Shown: in pieces, positions 24,580 through 32,774 of the stretch
Layout: each line of letters starts with the position of its first letter
Position numbering within the stretch: position 1 is the first letter of the stretch
Assembly (NCBI GenBank): GCA_965602635.1
Contig: CBFCZU010000007.1
Coordinates: forward strand, 1-39,956
From: CBFCZU01 sp965602635
Lineage (GTDB): Bacteria > Planctomycetota > Phycisphaerae > SM23-33
Direction: 5' to 3'
Length of the DNA stretch: 39,956 bases
Translations under genes and position numbers: made by a program
Notes under the pieces: generated by a model
The model's database searches: none
What the model was told of the DNA's origin: nothing
Seen by the model: the letters and a program-made list of their open reading frames with translations, nothing else

Positions 24580-26043
24580 CTCCTGGTCCTGCCGGCCTAT
24601 GGAATAATTCGGCGCCTCGTGGGTGATCGCGATGTCGTGGGGGTGGTTCTCGATCTGGGAGGCGTTCGAGACGCGGATGAAGGCGGCACTGCTCCTGAGA
24701 TCGTCGATGGTCAGCGTGCCGCAGTATCCCATGCCGGCCCGCAGCCCGCCGACGAGCTGGTAAACGAACTCCGCCAGCGTGCCCCGGTATGGCACGCGCC
24801 CCTCGACGCCCTCCGGGACGAGCTTCTCCTCGTCGGTTTCGCGCCCCTGCCCGTAGCGGTCGGAGGAGCCCTTGACCATCGCCCCCAGCGAGCCCATGCC
24901 GCGATAGACCTTGAAGCGCCGCCCCTTGAAGATGACCATTTCGCCGGGGCTCTCGTCCAGCCCGGCGAAGAGGCTGCCCATCATGACGGCCGAGGCGCCG
25001 GCGGCGATCGCCTTGGTGATGTCGCCGCTCTGGCGGACGCCGCCGTCGGCGATAACCGAGATGCCCTTCTTCCGGGCGGCGCGGGCACATTCGCAGATGG
25101 CCGTTATCTGCGGCACGCCGACGCCGCTGATCACCCGGGTGGTGCAGATCGACCCCGGGCCGATGCCCACCTTCACGCCGTCGGCGCCGGCGGCGATGAG
25201 GTCGGCCGCGCCGTCGGCGGTGGCGACGTTGCCCGCGATCACGTCGATCTCGTGGTCGGACTTGACCTTCTCGACGGTCCGGACGACGTTGTCGCTGTGG
25301 CCGTGGGCGGTGTCCACCACGATCACGTCCACGTCGGCGGCGATGAGCATCCCAACACGTTCGTAGTCGTGCACGCCGACGGCCGCCCCCACCCGCAAGC
25401 GCCCGCGGGGGTCCTTGCAACTGCGGGGGAACTGGCGGAGCATGTCGATGTCACGCATGGTGATCAGCCCCGCCAGCCTGCCCTCCGAATCGACCAGCAG
25501 CAGCTTCTCCACCTTGTGCTCGTTGAGGACCTTCTCGGCGTCTTCGAGGGTCGTGTCCGGCGCGGCGGTGACGAGGTTGGTGGCCGTCATCACCTCCCGG
25601 ATGGGGCGGTCCGAGGCGAGGAACTTCATGTCCCGCCGGGTGAGTATGCCCACCAGCTTGCCGTCCTCCCGCACGATGGGGAAGCCCGAGACGTTGTGCT
25701 CGGCCATCCTTTCCCGGGCCGTCGCCGCGGATGCATCGGGCGGGAGCGTGACCGGGTCAACGATGATCCCGTTCTCGGAACGCTTGACCTTCTCCACCTC
25801 CCGGGCCTGGGCCTCGGGGGACATGTTCTTGTGGATGATGCCTATGCCGCCTTCCTGGGCCAGGGCTATGGCAAGGGCGGCCTCGGTGACGGTGTCCATC
25901 GGCGCCGAGACAAGCGGTATGTTCAGCCGGATGCCCGCCGTGAGCTGCGTACCGGTGTCCACGTCGCGGGGCACGACGGAGGAGCGCGCCGGCAGCAGCA
26001 GCACGTCGTCAAAGGTAATACCGTCCCCTACGAGTCTATCCAT
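24577..26043 (-). CDS. guaB: inosine-5'-monophosphate dehydrogenase
   Basis: 488 residues, the standard bacterial length. It oxidises IMP to XMP with NAD, the committed step to GMP. The start, DGITFDDVLLLPA, is typical. A pair of CBS domains spans about 95-205 (VTLPPDASAATARERM and VMTATNLVTAAPDTTLEDA). The catalytic loop GIGPGSICTTR places the nucleophile at Cys300. The IMP-phosphate site is seen in VIADGGVRQSGDITKAIAAGA, and the flap carries SSDRYGQG. The ATG at 26043 has AAGGAG about nine bases upstream. The stop codon lies inside a dispersed palindromic repeat. The Na/Pi transporter gene upstream is separated by a terminator-like hairpin. Confidence 0.97.
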   Translation of the reverse strand: MDRLVGDGITFDDVLLLPARSSVVPRDVDTGTQLTAGIRLNIPLVSAPMDTVTEAALAIALAQEGGIGIIHKNMSPEAQAREVEKVKRSENGIIVDPVTLPPDASAATARERMAEHNVSGFPIVREDGKLVGILTRRDMKFLASDRPIREVMTATNLVTAAPDTTLEDAEKVLNEHKVEKLLLVDSEGRLAGLITMRDIDMLRQFPRSCKDPRGRLRVGAAVGVHDYERVGMLIAADVDVIVVDTAHGHSDNVVRTVEKVKSDHEIDVIAGNVATADGAADLIAAGADGVKVGIGPGSICTTRVISGVGVPQITAICECARAARKKGISVIADGGVRQSGDITKAIAAGASAVMMGSLFAGLDESPGEMVIFKGRRFKVYRGMGSLGAMVKGSSDRYGQGRETDEEKLVPEGVEGRVPYRGTLAEFVYQLVGGLRAGMGYCGTLTIDDLRSSAAFIRVSNASQIENHPHDIAITHEAPNYSIGRQDQE

Positions 26044-26158
26044 GACGTGGGCTCCTTGGTGGAAAGTGGCAACCGTCTCGTGCTGGTCCAGAGGCCGACC
26101 ATAGGTTGCCGACAGACGCTAACCTCGCGGCGGCTCGCCCGTCAAGGACAAAAGGGCG

Positions 26159-26183
26159 AAAACCGCCCGGGAGGCGGTTTTTT
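26159..26183. terminator. bidirectional rho-independent-type terminator
   Basis: AAAACCGCC-CGGGA-GGCGGTTTT gives nine pairs, with six T in a row at 26178-26183 on the plus strand. On the minus strand, the direction of the flanking genes, the stem is followed by TTTTCGCCCTTTT. It lies between the Na/Pi cotransporter stop and guaB. Confidence 0.75.
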
Positions 26184-26208
26184 CGCTCGCGCTTGCCCGG
26201 GCGGGGCG

Positions 26209-27924
26209 TCACTCGGCCGGGGCTGCCGGCGGGTCGGCCTGGTGCTTGCCGTTCCACTGCAACCCGCCGATGACTCCCTGGGCGATGTTGGTGAGGTGGT
26301 CGCCGATCTTTTCCATGTTGTCCACCAGATCGACGAAGATCAGGCCGGCGATGGGCGAGCAGTCCCTGCGTCCGAGCCGCTCGACGTGGCTTCGCCGGAA
26401 GTCCATCTGCATGCGGTTGAGCTGGCTCTCGTGGGTTAGGGCGCGCTGGGCGGCGGCAGTGTCCTCGTCGGCGATGGCGGCGAGTACGTCGTCGAACATC
26501 TTGGCCAGCTCGTCCCGCATGGCGGCGATTTCCCCGGCCGCTTGGGGGCTGAAGCTCTCTCGCTGGTCGATCTTGCGGGTGGCTATCTCGGAGATGTTCA
26601 CCGCGTGGTCCGCCACACGCTCCAGGTCGTTGACGGTGTGCAGCAGCACAGGCAGCTTGCCGGCCATCTCGGGCGACAGGTCCCGCTGGGACAGCTCCAC
26701 CAGGTAGCGGGTGATCTCGGTCTGGAAGTCGTCAACGGCATCCTCCGTCTCGAGCACGCGGGCGATGCCGCGACGGTCGTCGTCGCGGACGGCGGCGATG
26801 GCGTCGTTGAGGGCCTCGCGGGCGGCGCCGGCCATGCGGACGATCTCGCCGGACGCCTGGTCCATCGCCAGCGGCGGGGTCAGAAGCAGGTGCCGCTCCA
26901 GCGCGACCGGACGCATCTCCACCTCTCCCGCCCGGACCGGGGTCAGCCGCACGACGATCTTCTCCAGCACGCCCACCAGCGGCAGCATGATGGCGGCCCA
27001 GGCGACGTTGAAGGTGCTGTGGGCGACCGCGATGTGAACGGCGATGGTCTGGCCGTTCAGCGCGATGGGCGTGACCATCCGGACGAGGCGGTCGAACCAG
27101 CCCGCGTAAACCAGTGGCAGCACGATTGCCACCCCCGCGACGTTGAAGAGCGTGTGCGCCATGGCCGCCCGCCGGCCCGCCACGTTGGCCCGAAGGGCTG
27201 CCACCTGGGCGGTGATAGTCGTGCCGATGTTGTCGCCCAGGATGAACGGGATCGCGATGCGAAGCGTGTGCTCCCAGTCGCCCGTCCCGAATGCCCCCGT
27301 CAGCGCCAGCACCTGGATCATCGCGATCGAGGCCGAACTGCTCTGCAGCAGCATGGTGATGCCCGTCCCCGCCAGCACGGCCAAAATGGGCTGGTCGCCA
27401 ATCGTCACCAGGACGGCCTTCAGTCGCGCGCTGTCCTGCACCGGGGCGAAGGCCTCCTTCATGAAATAAATGCCGAGGAACAGGATGCCGAAACCGATGA
27501 TTATCTGCCCGAGGTGCTTTGCCTGCTGCCTCTTGCTGAGGACCTGCATCGCCAGCCCGACGGCAACGGCCGGCAGGGCGTATGCGGTGATCTTCAGCAC
27601 CTTCAGCCCCGCCGCCAGCCCCACCAGCCAGGCGGTGAAGGTCGTCCCGATGTTGGCCCCGAGGACCACGGAGATGGCCTGGCGGAGCGTCAGCAGCCCG
27701 GCGCTGACCAGGCCCACTGTCATGACCGTGGTGCCGGAACTCGACTGGATCAGGCAGGTGACCGCCGCGCCGACCAGCAGCGCCAGCGCCGGCCACTTCG
27801 TGACCATGCCAAGCAGCCGACGGAGGCGGCCCCCGGCGACCCTCTTGAGGCCGTCGGAGAGCAACCCCATGCCGAAAAGGAAAAGCCCAAGCCCGCCAAG
27901 CGTGCCGAACAGCATGTCCTGCAT
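26209..27924 (-). CDS. Na+/phosphate cotransporter (NptA-like) with C-terminal PhoU-like domain
   Basis: About 571 residues. The N-terminal half is a membrane protein with the inverted repeat typical of the NaPi-II family. Each half carries a QSSS signature (CLIQSSSGTTVM at 58-69 and LLQSSSASIAMIQ at 192-204), and the paired motifs GANIGTT and GDNIGTT are present. The C-terminal part, about 360 onward, is helical and PhoU-like (ETEDAVDDFQTEITRYLVEL, LHTVNDLERVADHAVNISE, DLVDNMEKIGDHLTNIAQG). It imports phosphate with sodium, or may act in phosphate sensing. I place the start at ATG 27924, with AAGGA six bases upstream. The longer TTG reading to 27987 begins inside the promoter. Confidence 0.93.
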   Translation of the reverse strand: MQDMLFGTLGGLGLFLFGMGLLSDGLKRVAGGRLRRLLGMVTKWPALALLVGAAVTCLIQSSSGTTVMTVGLVSAGLLTLRQAISVVLGANIGTTFTAWLVGLAAGLKVLKITAYALPAVAVGLAMQVLSKRQQAKHLGQIIIGFGILFLGIYFMKEAFAPVQDSARLKAVLVTIGDQPILAVLAGTGITMLLQSSSASIAMIQVLALTGAFGTGDWEHTLRIAIPFILGDNIGTTITAQVAALRANVAGRRAAMAHTLFNVAGVAIVLPLVYAGWFDRLVRMVTPIALNGQTIAVHIAVAHSTFNVAWAAIMLPLVGVLEKIVVRLTPVRAGEVEMRPVALERHLLLTPPLAMDQASGEIVRMAGAAREALNDAIAAVRDDDRRGIARVLETEDAVDDFQTEITRYLVELSQRDLSPEMAGKLPVLLHTVNDLERVADHAVNISEIATRKIDQRESFSPQAAGEIAAMRDELAKMFDDVLAAIADEDTAAAQRALTHESQLNRMQMDFRRSHVERLGRRDCSPIAGLIFVDLVDNMEKIGDHLTNIAQGVIGGLQWNGKHQADPPAAPAE

Positions 27925-27958
27925 GAAGGCTTCCTTCATTCCATCTGTTGCGCACGCC

Positions 27959-27987
27959 TTGATACCATCCACCAAGGCTGACGTCAA
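27959..27987 (-). promoter_or_regulatory. promoter of the Na/Pi cotransporter gene
   Basis: On the minus strand TTGACG (27987-27982), a 17-base spacer and TATCAA (27964-27959), about 35 bases before the ATG at 27924. The position supports the shorter reading of the gene. Confidence 0.65.
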
Positions 27988-28020
27988 CCTGCCGCGGGCT
28001 GCGCCGCCGCGCCTTGCCCC

Positions 28021-28048
28021 TTGCCCCGGAACCGGCGGCTGCTACAAT
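28021..28048 (+). promoter_or_regulatory. promoter of the dapL-folK-dNK-panC run
   Basis: TTGCCC (28021-28026), a 16-base spacer and TACAAT (28043-28048), about 60 bases before the dapL ATG. No lysine riboswitch is recognisable in the short leader. Confidence 0.55.
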
Positions 28049-28109
28049 GCCGTTTTCCTGACCGGCGAGGACGAGGGCAGGACCGCTTACTTTCTGAACG
28101 AGGTGTTCG

Positions 28110-29276
28110 ATGGCTTGGGAGAAATCAGACCGTCTCAAGGCGCTGCCGCCATACCTGTTCCTGGAGATAGACCGCGCCAAGCGGCAGGCGATCGCGGCCG
28201 GGCGGGACGTGATCAACCTCGGCGTGGGAGACCCGGACAGGCCGACCTTCGAGTTCATCGTCGAGGCCATGCGCAAGGCCGTGGGCGACCCGAGCAGCCA
28301 CCGGTATCCCTTCGACGAGGGAGTGCCGCAGTTCCGGGAGAAAGCGGCCGAGTTCATGAAGGGGCGTTACGGAGTGGAGCTGGACCCGGCCTCCGAGATC
28401 ATCACCTCCATCGGCTCGAAGGACGCCATCGCCCACCTGCCGCTGGCGGTGGTCAACCCCGGCGAGGCGGTGCTGGTCCCCAGGCCGGGGTATCCGGTGT
28501 ATAACTCGGCCAGCGTCTTCGCCGGCGCCGAGCCGTACTACCTGAACCTCACGGCCGAGAACGGCTGGCTGCCCGAGCTGGATGCCATCCCGGCGGACGT
28601 GGCCGAGAAGGCCAAGCTCATCTACGTCAACTATCCGAACAACCCCACCGCCGCCGTGGCGGAGCTTTCCTGGTATGAGGAGCTGGTGGCCTGGGCCAAG
28701 GCGCGGACGATCATCATCGCCGCGGACGCCGCCTACAACGAGCTGTACTACGAGTCGGCCCCGCCGAGCATTTTCCAGGTCAGCGGCGCCCGGGACGTGG
28801 CGGTGGAGTTCCACTCGCTCAGCAAGACCTTCAACATGACCGGCTGGCGGCTGGGATGGGTGGCGGGCAACGCCGAGGTGGTATCGGCCCTGGCGGCGGT
28901 CAAGGGCAACGTCGACTCCGGGCAGTTCAACGCGATCCAGTGGGCCTCCGTCGCCGCCCTGGACGGCTACGAGCGGGCAGAGGTCGTCGCCCAGCGCGAG
29001 CTCTACCGCCAGCGGCGCGACGCCCTCTGCGACGGGCTGGCCGAGCTTGGATACCAGGTGGCGCGCCCGGCGGCGACATTCTACGTCTGGGCCTGCTGCC
29101 CGGGCGGGGCCGACTCGATGACGTTTGCCAAGCGATGCCTCGCCGAGGCGGACGTGGTCTTCATCCCCGGGATCGGCTTCGGCCCCACGGGCGAGGGGTA
29201 CTTCCGGGCCGCCCTGACCGTCGAGACCGACCGCATCGCCCAGGCCCTGGAGCGGCTGGCGAAGCTGAGCTGGTGA
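28110..29276 (+). CDS. dapL: LL-diaminopimelate aminotransferase (class I/II aminotransferase)
   Basis: 388 residues. DapL converts tetrahydrodipicolinate directly to LL-diaminopimelate with glutamate as amino donor, feeding lysine and peptidoglycan synthesis. Visible marks are INLGVGDPDRPT at the start, SSHRYPFDEGVPQFREKAAEF, YVNYPNNPTAAVA, and the PLP lysine at residue 239 in HSLSKTFNMTGWRLGW. Arg near the C-terminus (YFRAALTV) should bind the substrate carboxylate. Planctomycetes and chlamydiae use this route. Other fold-type I aminotransferases, such as AlaA-like or AspC-like enzymes, are possible, but the YPFDEG segment favours DapL. The folK gene starts 22 bases later. Confidence 0.82.
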   Translation: MAWEKSDRLKALPPYLFLEIDRAKRQAIAAGRDVINLGVGDPDRPTFEFIVEAMRKAVGDPSSHRYPFDEGVPQFREKAAEFMKGRYGVELDPASEIITSIGSKDAIAHLPLAVVNPGEAVLVPRPGYPVYNSASVFAGAEPYYLNLTAENGWLPELDAIPADVAEKAKLIYVNYPNNPTAAVAELSWYEELVAWAKARTIIIAADAAYNELYYESAPPSIFQVSGARDVAVEFHSLSKTFNMTGWRLGWVAGNAEVVSALAAVKGNVDSGQFNAIQWASVAALDGYERAEVVAQRELYRQRRDALCDGLAELGYQVARPAATFYVWACCPGGADSMTFAKRCLAEADVVFIPGIGFGPTGEGYFRAALTVETDRIAQALERLAKLSW

Positions 29277-29298
29277 GGCGCTCCGGGTCCGCGAGCAG

Positions 29299-29772
29299 AT
29301 GGAACACACCGCTTACATCGCCCTGGGCAGCAACATCGAGCCGCGGGCCGCGACGCTCCTGGCCGCGCTGAAGCTCCTCGACGAGCGCGAGGGCATCTCG
29401 ATGGGGCGGATCAGCCAGTTCATCAGCACCGAGGCGGTGGGTCCGCCCGGCCAGGGCGACTACCTCAACGGCGCGGTCCAGATCGCCACCTCGCTCGACC
29501 CCGAGGCGCTCTTGGCCGCGCTGGGCGAGATCGAGGCCGAGCTGGGGCGAGACCGGTCAGAGGAGCAGCGCTGGGGGCCGAGAACCTGCGACCTGGACCT
29601 GCTGCTGTTCGACGACGCGGTGATCGAGACCCAGCGGCTGAGCGTGCCTCACCCGCGGATGCACGAGCGGGCCTTCGTGCTGGGCCCGCTGGCGGAGATA
29701 GCCCCCGACGTGGTGCATCCGGTGCTGGGCAAGACCGTCGCCGAGCTGCTGGCGGCGGTGGGGGGGAAGTAA
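29299..29772 (+). CDS. folK: 6-hydroxymethyl-7,8-dihydropterin pyrophosphokinase (HPPK)
   Basis: 157 residues, the usual FolK length. It transfers pyrophosphate from ATP to hydroxymethyl-dihydropterin in folate synthesis. Motifs in order are YIALGSNIEPR near the start, TEAVGPPGQGDYLNGAVQI, the metal- and ATP-binding RWGPRTCDLDLLLFDD with its two aspartates, and PHPRMHERAFVLGPLAEIAPD. The ATG is the only sensible start. The gene directly abuts the deoxynucleoside kinase, and together with panC the three form a tight cofactor/nucleotide operon. Confidence 0.96.
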   Translation: MEHTAYIALGSNIEPRAATLLAALKLLDEREGISMGRISQFISTEAVGPPGQGDYLNGAVQIATSLDPEALLAALGEIEAELGRDRSEEQRWGPRTCDLDLLLFDDAVIETQRLSVPHPRMHERAFVLGPLAEIAPDVVHPVLGKTVAELLAAVGGK

Positions 29773-30366
29773 GTGGCCGCGGCGCTCATAAGCATCATCG
29801 GGCCGCCGGCATCGGGCAAGACCACCATGGCGCACTGGCTGGCAGAGGCGCTGCCGGGGCGACTGATACTCGAGGACTACGCGGGCAATCCGTTCCTTCC
29901 GGGTTCATACCAAGGCCGCGAGGAGCTGGCACTGCCGGCGCAGTTGTACTTCCTGTTCTCGCGCGTCTCTCAGTTGAATCGCGAGGCCTGGGCGGGGCAG
30001 GGCGCGGCCGTCAGCGATTACGGCTTCTGCCAGGACGCCGTGTACGCCGAGGTGAAACTCCGCGGCGAGGACATGGCGACGTATCGCCGCCTGGCAGAGT
30101 CGGCCGCCGCCGCGGTAAAGCCGCCCGACCTGCTCGTTCATCTGGACATGGACGAGAAGGCGCTGCTGGAGCGGATCGCCCGCCGGGGCCGGGAATACGA
30201 GAAGGCCATCACGCTGGATTTCCTGGCGGGGATGCGGCAGGCATATCGGGGCGTGGTCGCCTCCGCCCCCTGCCGCGTGCTGCCAGTGGACGCGGCGAAG
30301 ACGGACCTGCTGGCCGAAGACGCCCGAGCAGGGCTGCTGCGGGAGATCCGGGAGGCGCTGGCATGA
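29773..30366 (+). CDS. deoxynucleoside kinase family protein
   Basis: 197 residues. The P-loop is GPPASGKTT (10-18). EDYAGNPFLPGSYQ carries the substrate-side acidic residue, and DYGFCQDAVYAE occupies the position of the family's DRS-type loop. LLVHLDMDEKALLERIARRGREYEKAI is the lid with the RGRxYE signature of deoxyadenosine/deoxyguanosine kinases. It phosphorylates deoxynucleosides for salvage. The exact base preference is unknown. GTG 29773 directly follows the folK stop, and the gene's TGA overlaps the panC ATG. Adjacent folK and dNK genes also occur in other phyla. Confidence 0.85.
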   Translation: MAAALISIIGPPASGKTTMAHWLAEALPGRLILEDYAGNPFLPGSYQGREELALPAQLYFLFSRVSQLNREAWAGQGAAVSDYGFCQDAVYAEVKLRGEDMATYRRLAESAAAAVKPPDLLVHLDMDEKALLERIARRGREYEKAITLDFLAGMRQAYRGVVASAPCRVLPVDAAKTDLLAEDARAGLLREIREALA

Positions 30367-31232
30367 AGGTCGCCGGGACGATTGATGAGATACGCTCAGC
30401 CGTGGCCGAGGCAAGGCTGGCCGGGTCGCGGACCGTGGGGCTCGTCCCCACGATGGGCGCGCTGCATGAGGGGCACTACAGCCTGATAGACGCGGCCAGG
30501 GAGGGGTGCGATTTCGTCGTGGTGAGCATCTTCGTGAACCCGGCGCAGTTCGGCCCGGGCGAGGACCTCCAGACGTATCCGCGCCCGCTTGAGGCGGACC
30601 TGGCCGGGTGCCGGGCCCGCGGGGCCGATGCCGCGTTCGTTCCGCAGGTCGAGGAGATGTGCCCGCCCGGCGCCGTCACGACCGTCCGCGTGGCCGGGTT
30701 GACGGACCGACTGTGCGGCGCCAACCGGCCGGGGCATTTCGACGGCGTCTGCACGGTCGTCGCGAAACTGTTCAACATCGTCGCCCCGGACGTGGCGTAC
30801 TTCGGGGCCAAGGACTACCAGCAGGCGGTGGTGGTGCGGCGGATGGTCCGCGACCTCCACATGCCTGTGCGGATCGAGGTTTGCCCGACCGTCCGCGAGG
30901 CCGACGGGCTGGCGGTGTCCAGCCGGAACGTCCGGCTCAGCGCCGAGGAGCGCGCCGAGGCCGTGGCGCTGGCCGAGTCGCTGCGCCTGGCTCAGAAAAT
31001 GGTTGAAGCCGGCGCCCGCGGCGCGGCGGAGGTGCTCGAGGCCATGCGCCGCCAGCTGGACGAACGAGCGCCTTGCGGGCAGGTCGATTACGTGCAGGTC
31101 GTTGACTCCGAGAGCCTCCAGGACGTAGAAGAGATAACCGCCTCCGTGGTGGCCGCCGTGGCGGTAAGGTTCGCCTCGGTCAGGCTTATCGACAACATGC
31201 TGCTGACGCCGCCGCGCAGCCCCAAGGCCTAG
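30363..31232 (+). CDS. panC: pantothenate synthetase
   Basis: 289 residues. It joins pantoate and beta-alanine with ATP, via pantoyl-adenylate, in pantothenate (CoA) synthesis. The nucleotidylyltransferase HxGH motif is TMGALHEGHYSLI, with His35 and His38. VSIFVNPAQFGPGEDLQTYPR follows, with CGANRPGHFDGVCTVVAKLFNI, YFGAKDYQQ, and SSRN for the KMSKS-like loop. The C-terminal domain ends VDSESLQD onward. ATG 30363 overlaps the stop of the deoxynucleoside kinase. No panB or panD is in the window. Confidence 0.97.
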   Translation: MKVAGTIDEIRSAVAEARLAGSRTVGLVPTMGALHEGHYSLIDAAREGCDFVVVSIFVNPAQFGPGEDLQTYPRPLEADLAGCRARGADAAFVPQVEEMCPPGAVTTVRVAGLTDRLCGANRPGHFDGVCTVVAKLFNIVAPDVAYFGAKDYQQAVVVRRMVRDLHMPVRIEVCPTVREADGLAVSSRNVRLSAEERAEAVALAESLRLAQKMVEAGARGAAEVLEAMRRQLDERAPCGQVDYVQVVDSESLQDVEEITASVVAAVAVRFASVRLIDNMLLTPPRSPKA

Positions 31233-31316
31233 GCCGTCGACCGCGGGGCCGGGACCGCCGTGGTGGACGGGAAGACCGGCCGATCCGCGAGTGCCAGGCG
31301 CGCCGAGCAATCGTTC

Positions 31317-32774
31317 ATGCTTCAGATAATAATTGACCTGGGTGAGATCAGCCTTTTCGGGCATCCCGTAGGCCTGCGGATCCTGGAGTGCGTGCTGATG
31401 GTGCTGCTGGGGCTGACTGTCGGCATCATCGCGTCCAGGACGATGGCGCGGGCGCCGGCGAGGGCGGCAAGCGTCGCCTTCCCGGTTTGCTGGCTGGGAG
31501 TGCTCGTGGCGGTGGCCGGATTCTTCCGCCCGGTCACGCTGCCGTCGTATATGTACGCCCTGACGATCGCCCCCGGCGCGCTCGCCGGGCTGCTGCTTGC
31601 GCGCTGGCCGAGGCTATGGCGCACTCCGGCGACCGATGGGGTCATCGGCGCCTGCGTCGTCGCGGCGACTATGGGGTACTGGGCTTACGGGGTCTCCGTC
31701 GCCCTGCGCATTTACGGCTACGGGCTGATGCTGGTGTTGGGCTTCCTTGTCGGTATCTGCCTGGCCCGGTGGCGGGCGCGGCGGTTCGGGGAGGACCCCG
31801 ACGCCGTGACCAACCTGGGGCTGCTGGCGCTGGTCGGCGGTTTCGTCGGGGCCCGGGCGGCCTACATCATCGAGCAGTGGTCCAAGTTCTCCCAGTCGGT
31901 GAATCCCCTGCGTGAGATCTTCAACATCACCTCCGGCGGGCTGATCTACTACGGCGGGGTGGCGCTGGCCGTGGCGCTGGCCGTGGTGTACCTCAGCGCC
32001 AAGCGGCTGCCGATCCGGCGCTACCTGGACATCCTGGCCCCGTCGCTGATGGTGGGGCTGGCGTTCGGGCGCGTGGGGTGCACGCTGAGCGGCTGCTGCT
32101 TCGGCGGCCCGTGCGCTGAGCACTTCCCCCTGGCGATGCGGTTCCCGTACGCCTCCAGGCCGCTGGTGCCGCTCGACAGGAAGGCCAACGTCTTCGGCGG
32201 AGCTGGTGTCTCCCCGGCCTTCTCCCGGCAGGTGGGCCTGCCGCGAGAACAGGGCGGCATCGAAACCGAGAGCCTGCCCAGGTGGCTGCTGCGGCGCCAT
32301 GGAGATGGCCAGATGGTTCGTGCCGCCGAGGGGCCGGCAAAGGGCAGGCCGGTCCTGAAATCGCCCGGTGAGCTGACCCGCGCCCAGGCGCGCCAGGCGG
32401 CGGAGTTGTGGTCAACGCCGGTGCATCCCGCCCAGGTTTACGGGGTGGTCAGCGCGCTGCTCATTGCCGGGCTGCTGCTGTGGTTTACCCGGCTGAGGCG
32501 GCGCGAGGGGCAGGTCTTCCTGCTGATGATCATCCTGTACCCCGTCACGAGGTTCCTGCTGGAGAGCATCCGCGGCGACAACCCCCACGACCTGTTGGCG
32601 CTGCGCTTGACGCACAACCAGTACATTTCGATTGGTATGGTGGCGCTTGGCCTGATACTATGGCACGGCCTGCGCAGGCTGGACGCGGCGGCGGGACCGT
32701 GGTGGTCGCAGCGTCTGGCCGAAACGAAGGCTCGGAAGACGATCGCCTCCAGACAGAGGAAAGGGAAGTCATGA
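31317..32774 (+). CDS. lgt: prolipoprotein diacylglyceryl transferase with a large internal insertion
   Basis: 485 residues from ATG 31317, much longer than the usual 260-300. Lgt moves diacylglycerol from phosphatidylglycerol to the lipobox cysteine. Extra membrane helices come first, then the Lgt core: IYGYGLMLVLGFLVGICLARW, VGGFVGARAAYIIEQW, SGGLIYYGGV, the GRVGCTLSGCCFGGPC variant of the signature, HPAQVYGVVSALL, and TRFLLESIRGDN with the conserved Arg and Glu. Between the FPYAS segment and HPAQVY lie about 100 residues where relatives have a short loop. Part of this segment is low in hydrophobicity and repeat-derived (GGAGVSPAFSRQ). The start has a weak ribosome-binding site, and GTG 31260 is an alternative. 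ATGA overlap with the next gene. Confidence 0.88.
   Translation: MLQIIIDLGEISLFGHPVGLRILECVLMVLLGLTVGIIASRTMARAPARAASVAFPVCWLGVLVAVAGFFRPVTLPSYMYALTIAPGALAGLLLARWPRLWRTPATDGVIGACVVAATMGYWAYGVSVALRIYGYGLMLVLGFLVGICLARWRARRFGEDPDAVTNLGLLALVGGFVGARAAYIIEQWSKFSQSVNPLREIFNITSGGLIYYGGVALAVALAVVYLSAKRLPIRRYLDILAPSLMVGLAFGRVGCTLSGCCFGGPCAEHFPLAMRFPYASRPLVPLDRKANVFGGAGVSPAFSRQVGLPREQGGIETESLPRWLLRRHGDGQMVRAAEGPAKGRPVLKSPGELTRAQARQAAELWSTPVHPAQVYGVVSALLIAGLLLWFTRLRRREGQVFLLMIILYPVTRFLLESIRGDNPHDLLALRLTHNQYISIGMVALGLILWHGLRRLDAAAGPWWSQRLAETKARKTIASRQRKGKS
32197..32242. repeat. repeat-like palindromic insert inside lgt
   Basis: The segment reads GGAGCTGGTGTCTCCCCGG and continues to a perfect hairpin GGCAGG-TGGG-CCTGCC (32227-32242). 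Its translation, FGGAGVSPAF forward and AGETPAP in reverse, matches my memory of a short dispersed repeat frequent in planctomycete and verrucomicrobial genomes. It stays in frame. Only one copy is visible in this window, so its repeat status rests on recall. Confidence 0.45.

Noticed and set aside
27925..27987. Longer Na/Pi cotransporter start at TTG 27987
   Set aside because: The extension covers the -35 and -10 boxes and lacks a ribosome-binding site; ATG 27924 fits both.
28049..28109. Lysine riboswitch upstream of dapL
   Set aside because: The leader is only about 60 bases, too short for an L box, and no matching motif is seen.
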